Source: a virus. Taken from it: DNA of 26,110 nucleotides. Location of the stretch: the IMG/VR virus record IMGVR_UViG_3300033388_006958, positions 1 to 26,110 of that record. One strand, 5' to 3'. Below are positions 15,869-23,549 of the stretch, piece by piece. Within the stretch, counting starts at the first letter, position 1. Every line of letters begins with the position of its first letter. The notes under the pieces are model-generated. The model was given only the letters and a program-made list of their open reading frames with translations. It had not been told where the DNA came from and did not search any database. The position numbers and the translations under genes were made by a program.

Positions 15869-16459
15869 TTACTCATCGGTGGAGTAATTCAATAAATCGT
15901 CCACCAGCCCATCAACAAACTCGTTTTTAATGTACCCAATTGACCGACCTTCGATAATCGGCTCCCTATGTTCGTATGCAACGCCGACGCGATATTTAAG
16001 CCACAATTTAGCATTCTCCGGTATAGTCGCAGTAGTATATCCCGCGCTAAAAGCGATCGATATAGCTCCCTCAACATCCCTTACATCGGTTGGCCATGAA
16101 GCATCATAGGCCAAGTAAATTTTGCCGGGCTCTGATTTGTAATCCACTGTATAATTTGTCGCGTTGCAGGTAGATGTGCCACCCGTTGAATTTATATAAG
16201 TTATAACAACATCTGCAGCGGTAGATGATAAAGGCGGCATTGGAATTGTTATGGTGTCGCGAAACATATCCAATTTCATTTCATAGGAAGTGGGGATCAA
16301 TGCGCGTTTAATTTTGTTCTCTAATTGGATCCTGGCAGCTTTTATATATCCGGTTACTAAACGATCCTCCATTGTAGATTGTATTCTTAAATGCTCCTTT
16401 AATGCGCCTAATGTTATGGGCTCCGAAGTTGAAATAGAACTAACGATTAAGGATCTCAT
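15869..16459 (-). CDS. Head-tail connector protein (gp6 / phiE125 gp8-like)
   Basis: 196 residues. The start SEPITLGALKEHLRI, the helix YIKAARIQLENKIKRALIP and the ending with PENAKLWLKYRVGVAYEHRE are the signature of the HK97 gp6/phiE125 gp8 connector family. The protein forms a ring below the portal. The ATG at 16459 overlaps the upstream stop as ATGA. Length fits the family. Confidence 0.85.
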   Translation of the reverse strand: MRSLIVSSISTSEPITLGALKEHLRIQSTMEDRLVTGYIKAARIQLENKIKRALIPTSYEMKLDMFRDTITIPMPPLSSTAADVVITYINSTGGTSTCNATNYTVDYKSEPGKIYLAYDASWPTDVRDVEGAISIAFSAGYTTATIPENAKLWLKYRVGVAYEHREPIIEGRSIGYIKNEFVDGLVDDLLNYSTDE

Positions 16460-16782
16460 GTTGAGCCCTCCACCTCAGAAAGTACATGAATACTCAAATT
16501 CCCCCATACCAAACCATTCGCATCGGTGCTTTCATAGACAATTAAAGGGGCTTCATACAGGCCAGTTGAGAGCGTCGCTAATAAACCCAGATGCAATCGT
16601 ACTTCCCCAGTTTCATATCCTCCGACATTCCATGTTATTGAGTCTGTAGAATTTGCTGACTCCAACACTTTGTCGTTAAATGTAAGCGTTATTTTATTAA
16701 CGCCCGTTAAATCCACCGCAGAATTATTTTGTTTTAAAATTAAATTATTGGTGTTACTGTGTCCTAGATATACTTTTTCCAT
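16456..16782 (-). CDS. Phage beta-sandwich structural protein of unknown role
   Basis: 108 residues. Pattern of a common small phage protein found near connector genes: a start rich in Asn/Leu, VDLTGVNKITLTF, a short acidic turn, EVRLHLGLLATLSTGLYEAPLIVY and a final GLVWGNLSIHV. It looks like a single immunoglobulin-like beta sandwich. Its function is unknown to me. The 43-residue frame overlaps its start, and it overlaps the connector gene at its end. Confidence 0.65.
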   Translation of the reverse strand: MEKVYLGHSNTNNLILKQNNSAVDLTGVNKITLTFNDKVLESANSTDSITWNVGGYETGEVRLHLGLLATLSTGLYEAPLIVYESTDANGLVWGNLSIHVLSEVEGST

Positions 16783-16885
16783 CTTTTATCGATTCTATTT
16801 CTAAATTTGTTATACTAATTATCTTTAACACTTCGTCTGTTTCTATTTCTAAAGCTTCTGTTATCTTACTAATACTTAATTTCAT
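16754..16885 (-). CDS. Small 43-residue reading frame, unknown
   Basis: ATG at 16885, stop at 16754. The product is rich in Ile, Glu, Lys and Ser and contains TNLEIESIKDG. That resembles the C-terminal part of the frame just upstream (DNLEIESNNDNLSIKKI), so the two may be partial duplicates. The leader is AATTAAGAAT twice in a row, one base different from the motif before three other genes. It overlaps the next gene's first 29 bases. Confidence 0.4.
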   Translation of the reverse strand: MKLSISKITEALEIETDEVLKIISITNLEIESIKDGKSISRTQ

Positions 16886-16898
16886 TCTTAATTCTTAA

Positions 16899-17102
16899 TT
16901 ATTCTATGGCCATCCTTGTTATTTTTTTAATAGATAAATTATCATTATTTGATTCTATTTCTAAATTATCTATCTTCTTAACAGATAGCTCTATATTATT
17001 TGGCGACAAACTACGCGATGTATTATTCATGATGACGTACACGTCGCTATCTCTAATAATCTGTAGATACTTAACCCCCAATAAAAGCGCGAGATTGCCA
17101 AG
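16899..17102 (-). pseudogene. In-frame continuation downstream of a TGA stop
   Basis: The frame of the 83-residue gene upstream stays open for 67 more codons after its TGA (17103-17105) and ends at 16899. A TTG at 17081 could start a separate 60-residue product, but no ribosome site is seen before it. The most natural readings are a C-terminal part cut off by a nonsense mutation, or a readthrough extension (TGA followed by C). The product has repeated Ile/Glu/Asn/Ser patterns (NNIELSVKKIDNLEIES). Confidence 0.45.
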
Positions 17103-17354
17103 TCACCCATATGAATACCTCTCCGTAGTAATAACAGTGGCTCCTGCATCCCCCGTCGCTGCATATTCCTCGCCTGCATCGTAAAGCGATGTAAAATCAT
17201 ATTTATACCAGCCACGCCCCATCTCTGCCATGTTTTTATCAGACACAACCTCTGCATTATCTGACGCTCTAATGATAGAGATAGTCGGCACGGGAGACAA
17301 TCCTATTCTCGGCGCGCCATTATTGGTAAAATATGATTTAAAGTATATAGCCAT
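17103..17354 (-). CDS. Small phage protein, probably truncated by TGA
   Basis: 83 residues starting directly after the previous gene's stop (TAAATG). The pattern (AIYFKSYFTNNGAP, PTISII, GRGWYKYDFTSLYDAGEEYAATGDAG, ending ERYSYG) is one I associate with small phage virion proteins that normally continue past this ERY motif. Here a TGA follows at once and the same frame stays open beyond it. Function unknown; beta-rich, likely a minor structural protein. Confidence 0.6.
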   Translation of the reverse strand: MAIYFKSYFTNNGAPRIGLSPVPTISIIRASDNAEVVSDKNMAEMGRGWYKYDFTSLYDAGEEYAATGDAGATVITTERYSYG

Positions 17355-17813
17355 TTATTTTTCGATCTTTTTCTTTTTATCTTCCGGTTTAGCCTCATCT
17401 ATATCAGCCTTCTTTATAGCCCGTGAAACTGGAATCAATATTTTATTGAAATCTCTGATTAAAGGCGCCTCTCCTTGATGGAATTTTCTATTAAGGAATC
17501 TGAAATCGTCATCATCGAATTCGGCAATTCCTTCATTGTCTTCGCTTCCTTCAATTATATTCATTACTTTGCCGTATTTATATTGAACGTCCATATTAAC
17601 AGCTTGTGTGGCTCTACCTGTCTTAAGGTCCATCTTATTTACGCCCCGTTCAATCATATTGGCGATAGTCTCTATAACTATTTTTAAATCGGATTTTTGG
17701 GACGAAGGTATAAGATATTTTTCATAAAGGTCCGGACGTTCTCTCTTGAATGATTCTTCATCAAAAATATCTTTTCTTTCGGGGAGAAGGATGTTTAAAT
17801 CAAGTGTTTTCAT
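17355..17813 (-). CDS. Helical phage protein of unknown function
   Basis: 152 residues. N-terminus with Asp/Glu/Arg-rich helices, a middle helical part (KIVIETIANMIERGVNKM), an acidic patch (EGSEDNEG, FDDDDF) and a very Lys-rich tail (EDKKKKIEK). No family recognised. The ATG at 17813 lies five bases after the upstream gene's stop and its only ribosome site, GGAG, is inside that gene. It runs directly into the next gene. Confidence 0.6.
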   Translation of the reverse strand: MKTLDLNILLPERKDIFDEESFKRERPDLYEKYLIPSSQKSDLKIVIETIANMIERGVNKMDLKTGRATQAVNMDVQYKYGKVMNIIEGSEDNEGIAEFDDDDFRFLNRKFHQGEAPLIRDFNKILIPVSRAIKKADIDEAKPEDKKKKIEK

Positions 17814-17818
17814 ATATT

Positions 17819-18112
17819 TTATCTTGACTCCCTTATTCCCAAATCGTTTCTCAATACATTTAAAATATCTGCTGCATTAACAATAGCAACTAAATCATCA
17901 ATCACATCTTTGCCTGCTGCCAATTCAGTGGCAGTGATGCCGATAGCAGCTAAATGAGCATCAGTTATCGGATCGGCTCCATTTGATGCAAATCCTTTTT
18001 GAATAAATGTTTTTATAGATACCTCAAGAAGCCGTACCTTTTTTGTAACTGCGGTTAAATTTGTCCTAATCTCTGTAGCAAAAGCTCGTTTTATACTCTC
18101 CTTTACTGCCAT
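17819..18112 (-). CDS. Small helical phage protein of unknown function
   Basis: 97 residues, strongly helical, starting at ATG 18112 after AAAGGAA. Basic N-terminal helix (KESIKRAFATEIRTNLTAVTKKVR) and an Ala/Asp-rich second half (AAIGITATELAAGKDVIDDL). It resembles small proteins found beside phage fibre or connector genes, but I cannot name a family. It lies 12 bases downstream of the fibre-like gene. Confidence 0.6.
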   Translation of the reverse strand: MAVKESIKRAFATEIRTNLTAVTKKVRLLEVSIKTFIQKGFASNGADPITDAHLAAIGITATELAAGKDVIDDLVAIVNAADILNVLRNDLGIRESR

Positions 18113-18124
18113 ATTATTTCCTTT

Positions 18125-19777
18125 CTATACATGTTTCGCGTGAGAGCAATCATGCCAATGATTACCATTTTCATTTACAAAAACCCAGCCGCCTGGCTCG
18201 CCCGTCATTGTTTCGTCGGCTTGCGCATGGAGAATAAAATCCTGATTTCCTCCACCCTCATTATGTTCAATCGTGAAATTATTAGTATAATCATGCACCA
18301 CAATACAAAGCATTTGTCCGTCAACGCCTCCGACAGTACCACCGAGGGTTACATTGCCACCTGATGTGTCGATATATACCGTATTAACGCCGGAGACATC
18401 AAGATTATCAGTCGGCCCTGCTGCTGATAATGTCGTGGTCCCGGATGATATTCTTGTTGTTACATCGAGAGATCCGGTTACTGTCATAAGGCCGACCGAA
18501 TCTATCCGCAGCACTTCCACCAGCGTATCCGCCCCGCCATTTTGATTCACCGAAAGAATAAAATCCGCTTTGTAATCATCTCCCGTACCATCATGGCTAA
18601 ATTGCATCTGTCCGAGAGTATGCTCCGTACCGTCTTGCTTTTCGCCTTTGCCTCTCCAAATACATTCTCTGCCACCCTCAATATTTTCTTCCGTAGAATT
18701 GTGGGCGGTGTAATATGGCACTGTAGATGTCATTTCTAAGAGCGTTTCGGGGGCTGTTTCGCCTACACCAAGATAGCCGCCAGTCGGCAAAAGTACCAAA
18801 TTATGTTTTGTTGAACCATCTGAGTCTATTACATCTATTATCCCTGCATCATTTGTTCCATCACCGTAACCTAGTTCCAGGCGATCTCTGGCGTCATCTG
18901 CTGCATTATCTCCAAACAGCTTTAATTTCTTATTTCCATCTCCTAAACCGAATTGCCAAACCAGCAAATCTGCTACAGAATTTTCTAACATTCTTACTTC
19001 TGAAGCTACATATACTCTAAATATTTCTATATTTGCCCCATGAGTAGAATTCCCTGCATATAAAATTCCACTATTTGTTCCTTTGGCCATCACGCGGAAC
19101 CTTCCATCTCCTCGCACATCTAATGCATATAATGGCGTTGCCGTCCCAATCCCCACCCTTTCATTGACCGTATTAATATTCATCACAGGAATCCCCCCAT
19201 CGGCATCCAACCACTGATAAGCGGTGGTTGAATCTACTGCGTTTTGAAACACTGAAGTGCCTGTAACGCTGAGAGTAGTCGAAACAACCAAAGCATCAAT
19301 AGTAATTCCCGCAATAGTGCCGCCTTCAACTTTATCCCCGCTTATTTGATTGTCAGCTAAGGTAAATGTACCTCCCGAGACATCCAGCGTTTTCCCTGCA
19401 CCTACTGTTATATCAGATGTGGCCATCGTGCAGCCATCAATAACACCGCCGTCTATATCGACTTTTGGCAGATTGATCTCGCCGGTTCCTTTTGGCGTAA
19501 TATCAATATTAATGTTGGGATCAGTGCCATCCGCGGCTAATGTAATCCCGGATAAGATTACGCCTGCGGCAGCAATATTAGTGTCGAAGGTAAGCGCAAT
19601 AATGGCATCCGCTGTGATTGATCCGGCCGAAGTCATATTCCCCGCATCATCTACCTTGACATCAAGGCATCGCTGTATTTTATTACCTGTCAGATCAAAA
19701 CGGCATAATTCATGATCTACTGCATTAGGATCACCGGCAATTCCATTCCACGCCGGTCTCATTAATATACTTGCCAT
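18125..19777 (-). CDS. Fibre-like phage surface protein
   Basis: 550 residues from the ATG at 19777, chosen over an upstream alternative because AGGA stands right before it and the longer frame overlaps the upstream gene. The protein is Gly/Thr/Asp rich with repeated short beta motifs: DITPKGTGEINL, VGIGTATPLYALDV and YLGVGETAPETLLEM are the phage fibre signature (also seen before intramolecular chaperone domains). The C-terminus, with GGNQDFILHAQADE and WHDCSHAKH, looks like a small terminal domain. No S74-type chaperone tail is visible. Its place among head genes rather than at the tail tip is unusual. Confidence 0.65.
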   Translation of the reverse strand: MASILMRPAWNGIAGDPNAVDHELCRFDLTGNKIQRCLDVKVDDAGNMTSAGSITADAIIALTFDTNIAAAGVILSGITLAADGTDPNINIDITPKGTGEINLPKVDIDGGVIDGCTMATSDITVGAGKTLDVSGGTFTLADNQISGDKVEGGTIAGITIDALVVSTTLSVTGTSVFQNAVDSTTAYQWLDADGGIPVMNINTVNERVGIGTATPLYALDVRGDGRFRVMAKGTNSGILYAGNSTHGANIEIFRVYVASEVRMLENSVADLLVWQFGLGDGNKKLKLFGDNAADDARDRLELGYGDGTNDAGIIDVIDSDGSTKHNLVLLPTGGYLGVGETAPETLLEMTSTVPYYTAHNSTEENIEGGRECIWRGKGEKQDGTEHTLGQMQFSHDGTGDDYKADFILSVNQNGGADTLVEVLRIDSVGLMTVTGSLDVTTRISSGTTTLSAAGPTDNLDVSGVNTVYIDTSGGNVTLGGTVGGVDGQMLCIVVHDYTNNFTIEHNEGGGNQDFILHAQADETMTGEPGGWVFVNENGNHWHDCSHAKHV

Positions 19778-19785
19778 AATTATTC

Positions 19786-20076
19786 CTAATTTAAAACTAT
19801 TTTCCCCTCTTCGGTATGTGAATGAGATATGAATTGATTCTCTTCGCATTTACATGCCAAATTTTCCGAGAGAAATTTTATATTTTCATCTCTTTTTGAA
19901 AATCGACGCTCTAATATTTCTATCTGCCCCGCGCAATCGGTTTTATCGGTTTTCTGCGCCAATTCAACACTAATTTTATCCATTTTTTTATCCAAAGACT
20001 GAATCCACTTTTTAATGAAAAACCCTAAACAAATTGTCAACATCCCTAGCAATGCACTCTGAGTAATTTGAGTCAT
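19786..20076 (-). CDS. One-helix membrane protein with coiled coil
   Basis: 96 residues from the ATG at 20076; a TTG at 20079 is the longer alternative. A single hydrophobic segment (about 8-20) at the N-terminus is followed by a long charged helix (about 22-75) and a Cys/His-rich end (CKCEENQF, HSHTEEGK). Small phage proteins of this build are common near fibre genes; holin or spanin accessory roles are possible but nothing shows it. The AAAGGAA ribosome site is about 12 bases from the start. Confidence 0.6.
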   Translation of the reverse strand: MTQITQSALLGMLTICLGFFIKKWIQSLDKKMDKISVELAQKTDKTDCAGQIEILERRFSKRDENIKFLSENLACKCEENQFISHSHTEEGKIVLN

Positions 20077-20126
20077 CAATTTTATTTATTCCTTTTTTCA
20101 TATGGTGTTTTATCTACTGCAGTTTC

Positions 20127-20168
20127 AAAATTGTCCGGAACCCAACAGGAAGAATCCCGGACAATTTT
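20127..20168. terminator. 12-bp perfect hairpin, possible terminator
   Basis: AAAATTGTCCGG (20127-20138) and CCGGACAATTTT (20157-20168) with an 18-base loop. The stem ends in four T on either strand, so it could weakly terminate in both directions or mark an mRNA processing point. It sits in the 120-base gap between the 70-residue gene and the membrane protein gene; no other gene is seen in that gap. Confidence 0.5.
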
Positions 20169-20199
20169 CTCACAGTGGGCTCTTTGGCCCTGCGTATTC

Positions 20200-20412
20200 T
20201 TATAATGGATTTTGTCTTTTTGCTCTATTTTTTTTTCGTTCATTTTTTTTTATTTTTTCCTCTATCTTCGGAATATCCCCTATATTTCCAAATGCCATAA
20301 GCCTTCCATATTCCCCCTCTGAAAGCTCAGTTATAAAATCCCCTCTCCCACACCATTTTCCATTGTCTTGATTGACGCATGGGGTCAAAACTACCCACTT
20401 CCCGTGTATCAT
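20200..20412 (-). CDS. Small charged protein of unknown function
   Basis: 70 residues from the ATG at 20412, which overlaps the upstream stop as ATGA; a TTG at 20427 would extend it. Residues 1-30 carry Trp, Cys and Gly (GKWVVLTPCVN, GKWCGRGDF), and the C-terminal 20 residues are almost all Lys, Glu, Asn and Arg. No family recognised. Coupled to the Rossmann-like gene. Confidence 0.55.
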   Translation of the reverse strand: MIHGKWVVLTPCVNQDNGKWCGRGDFITELSEGEYGRLMAFGNIGDIPKIEEKIKKNERKKNRAKRQNPL

Positions 20413-21176
20413 TTGCAGCCATCCCAAATCTTGAGCATCTCGGTGAGAGCGACCTCTGACCCTATATATTGCTCCACTTGTTTTGCTCCCATATCGCGTT
20501 GCATCATTGCCTGTTGGCGTCTTTGCTGCATCGCCCCTATTGTATGTTTCACTTTCTTTGAAAAGGCATCTTCTTTTTGCTCTTCGAACCCGTACAAAAA
20601 CCGATTTTTCATTAGATCGGCCTCATCCGGCAAAATTACATTTATCCCCATCCCCTTCGCCAACCCGATAAAATATTCGCAGCTAGGCCTTTGTTTAGCA
20701 TATTCTGTCCCAACTGCCATATCTACGCCAAATATAGCAATCTCTTTAAACCCGAGATACAACCCCAAGGCAATTTCGCAGGAAATTGTATTAGTTATAT
20801 ATCTACCGTATTTGGCAACAACCTCTGTGAGAGGGTATTTCATGGAATTCTTGATCGAAGGCCATTTTTTTTGCATATAGACCTGGCATTTAAGACTTGC
20901 TAATTTTGTAATATAGGTATCAACGGCTAATCCCCTGAAACTCCTACTCCCGCGCCGTGAAAAATTGAGACCATCGAACGCAATATTATGAATTTCAAAC
21001 CATCGCGTCCACGGCACATCGGGAAAAGTGAGGAATAAATTATTAACCCCCCAGAATTCATAATTAGGATCCGTGACCGGCGCCAATGATTTTGAATCCG
21101 AGCATCCTATGATACATAATTTTTCTTTTATTCTTTTTGTCGGTGATACATAATTACATTCATTATCTTTTTTCAT
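20409..21176 (-). CDS. Conserved Rossmann-like phage protein, function unknown
   Basis: 255 residues from ATG 21176 (TTG at 21179 is the alternative), with AGGTAA upstream. The protein has an N-terminal LCIIGCSDSKSLAP loop, an FWGVNNLFL strand, RWFEIHN, and later IAIFGVDM and PSCEYFIGLAKGMGINV. These motifs recur in a family of phage proteins of Rossmann-like fold that I cannot link to a known reaction; a nucleotide-sugar or nucleoside-binding enzyme is possible. The last third (about 190-255) is helical and Gln/Lys rich. It stands between capsid and fibre genes. Confidence 0.65.
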   Translation of the reverse strand: MKKDNECNYVSPTKRIKEKLCIIGCSDSKSLAPVTDPNYEFWGVNNLFLTFPDVPWTRWFEIHNIAFDGLNFSRRGSRSFRGLAVDTYITKLASLKCQVYMQKKWPSIKNSMKYPLTEVVAKYGRYITNTISCEIALGLYLGFKEIAIFGVDMAVGTEYAKQRPSCEYFIGLAKGMGINVILPDEADLMKNRFLYGFEEQKEDAFSKKVKHTIGAMQQRRQQAMMQRDMGAKQVEQYIGSEVALTEMLKIWDGCK

Positions 21177-21218
21177 CAATTTACCTAACTTACCTTTCTT
21201 TTTTATTAATCATTAATT

Positions 21219-21341
21219 TTAATTTCCAACAAATACGGGGGGAAGGGCGCCCATCGGTAAGCGCCCATCCTGAAATATAAGATAATATGCCGCCTCAGCC
21301 TGCGATATTACCTCAAGGGGATTAACCCGATGTAAACCTAA
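21219..21341 (-). pseudogene. Coding-like 40-codon stretch without a usual start
   Basis: A frame opens after a TAA at 21342-21344 and runs for 40 codons to a TAA at 21219. The peptide looks protein-like (VISQAEAAYYLIF, then DGRLPMGALPPVFVGN), but no ATG, GTG or TTG precedes its middle. It may be the remnant of a gene, a non-standard start, or a frameshift extension of the upstream gene, whose stop lies just before. A 10-bp imperfect inverted repeat (21241-21250 with 21261-21270) lies inside it. The remaining bases up to 21176 hold only a leader with AAAGG and AGGTAA. Confidence 0.35.
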
Positions 21342-21345
21342 TTAG

Positions 21346-22149
21346 TTATACTATTGTATGCAACGTGCTTAAATTGCTCGGAGCATAGACCGGATCTCTA
21401 AACACCATAACCGACAGAGGGATGATGGACGAATCAGTACACGACACTCTCACACAAAAATTAGTAAAAGAACTAGCCGTAGCAACCAACTTGCCAGGTG
21501 TCAGAGTAATAATGCCCATTGCTTTCGTGGGGTAAACAGAAATTCCTGTGATAGTAGTATTACCCGTGGTTTTAACATATATTCCACTCGTATCAGGCTT
21601 TATATCTACCAGCTCCATACTTACTACAGCAGTGTCGCCAGTACCGGCATGAGTAACATTCATATTAGGAAATGCAACTTTTAGAACCGTTGTTAACGAT
21701 ACGGCAACAACGGTGGCAATACCGTTTAAAAAATTATGCGCGGTTGCGGCGCTTGCACTTGAATTCGTTTGAAAAGTAATACCATTTATTTCGAGCGATA
21801 CAGCCGACGCGATAGTAGCGGCAGCGGAGCTATGAATCGCTATATCTACTGCATGAGCCCCTTTTATTAATCCTGAGGTGCTACTTGTGCCGATGGAAAC
21901 AGCGGCACCTGAGATTGAAGACATACTGGCTGGGACTGTTGTAGCATCGCCGCCTAAAAGCTTCATTGTCATTGTGAACCCGGTAGAGACGGCTAGTCGT
22001 ACCGTAGAGCCTGGAATCCATCCTTGCTGAATAACGGCTGCTGCTTTATGACATCCTGCCATACTAAATGACTGTGAATAGATAACAGATGAGGTACTAT
22101 TCATGACTATAGCGGCATCCATTCTTAAATCTTCGAGTAAAGCTTTCAT
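21346..22149 (-). CDS. Ser/Thr/Ala-rich probable virion protein downstream of capsid
   Basis: 267 residues from ATG 22149 after GGGAGGA. Rich in Ala, Ser, Thr, Val and Ile with many predicted beta strands and few charged residues. No signal peptide or transmembrane segment is obvious. Immediately downstream of the major capsid gene, this is the usual slot for decoration or head-fibre proteins, but the family is not recognised. Cys residues are few (three). Confidence 0.5.
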   Translation of the reverse strand: MKALLEDLRMDAAIVMNSTSSVIYSQSFSMAGCHKAAAVIQQGWIPGSTVRLAVSTGFTMTMKLLGGDATTVPASMSSISGAAVSIGTSSTSGLIKGAHAVDIAIHSSAAATIASAVSLEINGITFQTNSSASAATAHNFLNGIATVVAVSLTTVLKVAFPNMNVTHAGTGDTAVVSMELVDIKPDTSGIYVKTTGNTTITGISVYPTKAMGIITLTPGKLVATASSFTNFCVRVSCTDSSIIPLSVMVFRDPVYAPSNLSTLHTIV

Positions 22150-22184
22150 TTATTAATCCTCCCTTAATGAATTTTTATTAAATA

Positions 22185-22221
22185 TCTTGTGTCCGATTAA
22201 TGGTTATTACCGGACACAAGA
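22185..22221. terminator. 11-bp hairpin after the major capsid gene
   Basis: TCTTGTGTCCG (22185-22195) and CGGACACAAGA (22211-22221), perfect, loop of 15 bases, in the 89-base gap after the capsid gene. On the minus strand it is followed by an AT-rich but not pure T stretch, so a partial terminator or an mRNA 3'-end stabiliser is more likely than full termination. The gap holds no gene. Confidence 0.5.
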
Positions 22222-22238
22222 ATTATTATTTATTTAAC

Positions 22239-23534
22239 TTATGCTGATTTTAATATGATAAACGGCGAAACTGTATTGGCTGTCGACCCTTCAAGCGGAA
22301 TCGGTTCATTAAGCCAAGACTGGCCGTCTACAAACCAAACAATTCGGAATGCGGTCTCATCGTTTTGGAACAGGAATTCAGTGGATACGTCAACCCGTGG
22401 CCCTGATCCGTCTTTAATAAGATAATAGTCCATATCGCATAAAGTCAAATCGCCGGTGGTTCCCAATACCGGCGAGCGGTCATTCCACAGTATATCAAAT
22501 CCTAACATCTTTGACGGCACACCGGTTGCCGCGTTTTGAATCCAAAGGTTATTGCTGCCGGCATCACGAATAGTAGCGAGTTGAGGGATACAGGTTTGGC
22601 TTGCTACCCATACTAAATTTCCACCCAGTTTTGCCCGTGCAAACATGCCTAGAACATCGGCATATGCTATAGTATTTGCCGTTGCGCGGGTATACTCGAT
22701 TTTACACGACAGATTTAATATACCCATGGACATATTAACGCCTGAACCTCTGTACTGGTCATAATCCTCAGCGCCTTTTACTGCCAGTTTTAATTGTTTT
22801 TTAAGAAATGACCCACAGGCGCCCCAATTGTTCATAAGCTCATTGGATACCGGGATAAAACCCTTTAAACTTTTAGGCTCTAAGGTAACTGACCGGAGGT
22901 TCATATTCGTCTCGGTGATAGACAATGTCTCTCCACTATGTACGACCTGGATACCTCCATACATGTTCTGCGCTGCTCCCTGGTCAAGCGCAGGAAGTCT
23001 TATTTTTGAATCAGGTGGATCTCCAGGCTCTATAATAGTTGCGCGAGGTCTGACAATCGCTCCCTGAGGCGCTACGCTTTTCACTCCTCCCTTAAATAAT
23101 TGATCCGGAAGAGCGAATCCGCCAAGTGAGCCCGTGCCCATTTTTTGCGCTGCTCTTTCCTGTGCCGGCGTTCCACCCTTCCTATAATAAGGCTTAAGTT
23201 CCGGAGAGTTACGGTTAAAGGCAATCGTTGCGAAAAACTCTCCGAGGTTTTCAAAGGCGCAGTTATTATCTCTATTGTCTCCGTCAGAATTGTCCCCTTT
23301 TTTGTCATCCATTTTAATATCAGGAATCGTGCGGGTTTCACTCTCCAGTTTAGACAATTTTAACTCACGATCAATTGATTCATTAAGTTTTCCTGACTCT
23401 TCGTCAAGCCCGTTAAACTTATTAATCTCATCCTCTGAGAGTTCTCTTTTCTCCTCATGCGCCTTTGTGAGAAGAGCTCGCATTTCCTCTAATTTTTTAC
23501 TTCGTTCTCTTTGTGTTTTTTGCAAATCAGGCAT
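22239..23534 (-). CDS. HK97-fold major capsid protein
   Basis: 431 residues. The N-terminal 1-65 is a charged coiled coil (the HK97 delta domain that acts as scaffold), followed by an acidic Asp/Asn/Gly-rich linker (75-91) where the protease would cut. The rest has the HK97 pattern: GGFALP, then the P-x-A-T-I segment, LEPKSLKGFIPVSNELM (E-loop and spine helix region), and a C-terminal FRIVWFVDG. The ATG at 23534 follows AAGGAG. Self-assembles into the icosahedral shell after cleavage by the upstream protease. Confidence 0.93.
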   Translation of the reverse strand: MPDLQKTQRERSKKLEEMRALLTKAHEEKRELSEDEINKFNGLDEESGKLNESIDRELKLSKLESETRTIPDIKMDDKKGDNSDGDNRDNNCAFENLGEFFATIAFNRNSPELKPYYRKGGTPAQERAAQKMGTGSLGGFALPDQLFKGGVKSVAPQGAIVRPRATIIEPGDPPDSKIRLPALDQGAAQNMYGGIQVVHSGETLSITETNMNLRSVTLEPKSLKGFIPVSNELMNNWGACGSFLKKQLKLAVKGAEDYDQYRGSGVNMSMGILNLSCKIEYTRATANTIAYADVLGMFARAKLGGNLVWVASQTCIPQLATIRDAGSNNLWIQNAATGVPSKMLGFDILWNDRSPVLGTTGDLTLCDMDYYLIKDGSGPRVDVSTEFLFQNDETAFRIVWFVDGQSWLNEPIPLEGSTANTVSPFIILKSA

Positions 23535-23549
23535 ATATAATTCTCCTTC

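Noticed and set aside
20077-20105. Small ATG frame overlapping the membrane protein start
   Set aside because: Only 29 codons, out of frame with the real gene and without a ribosome site.
21241-21270. Inverted repeat read as a terminator
   Set aside because: One mismatch, no T-run after it, and it lies in a coding-like stretch that explains the GC-rich arms.
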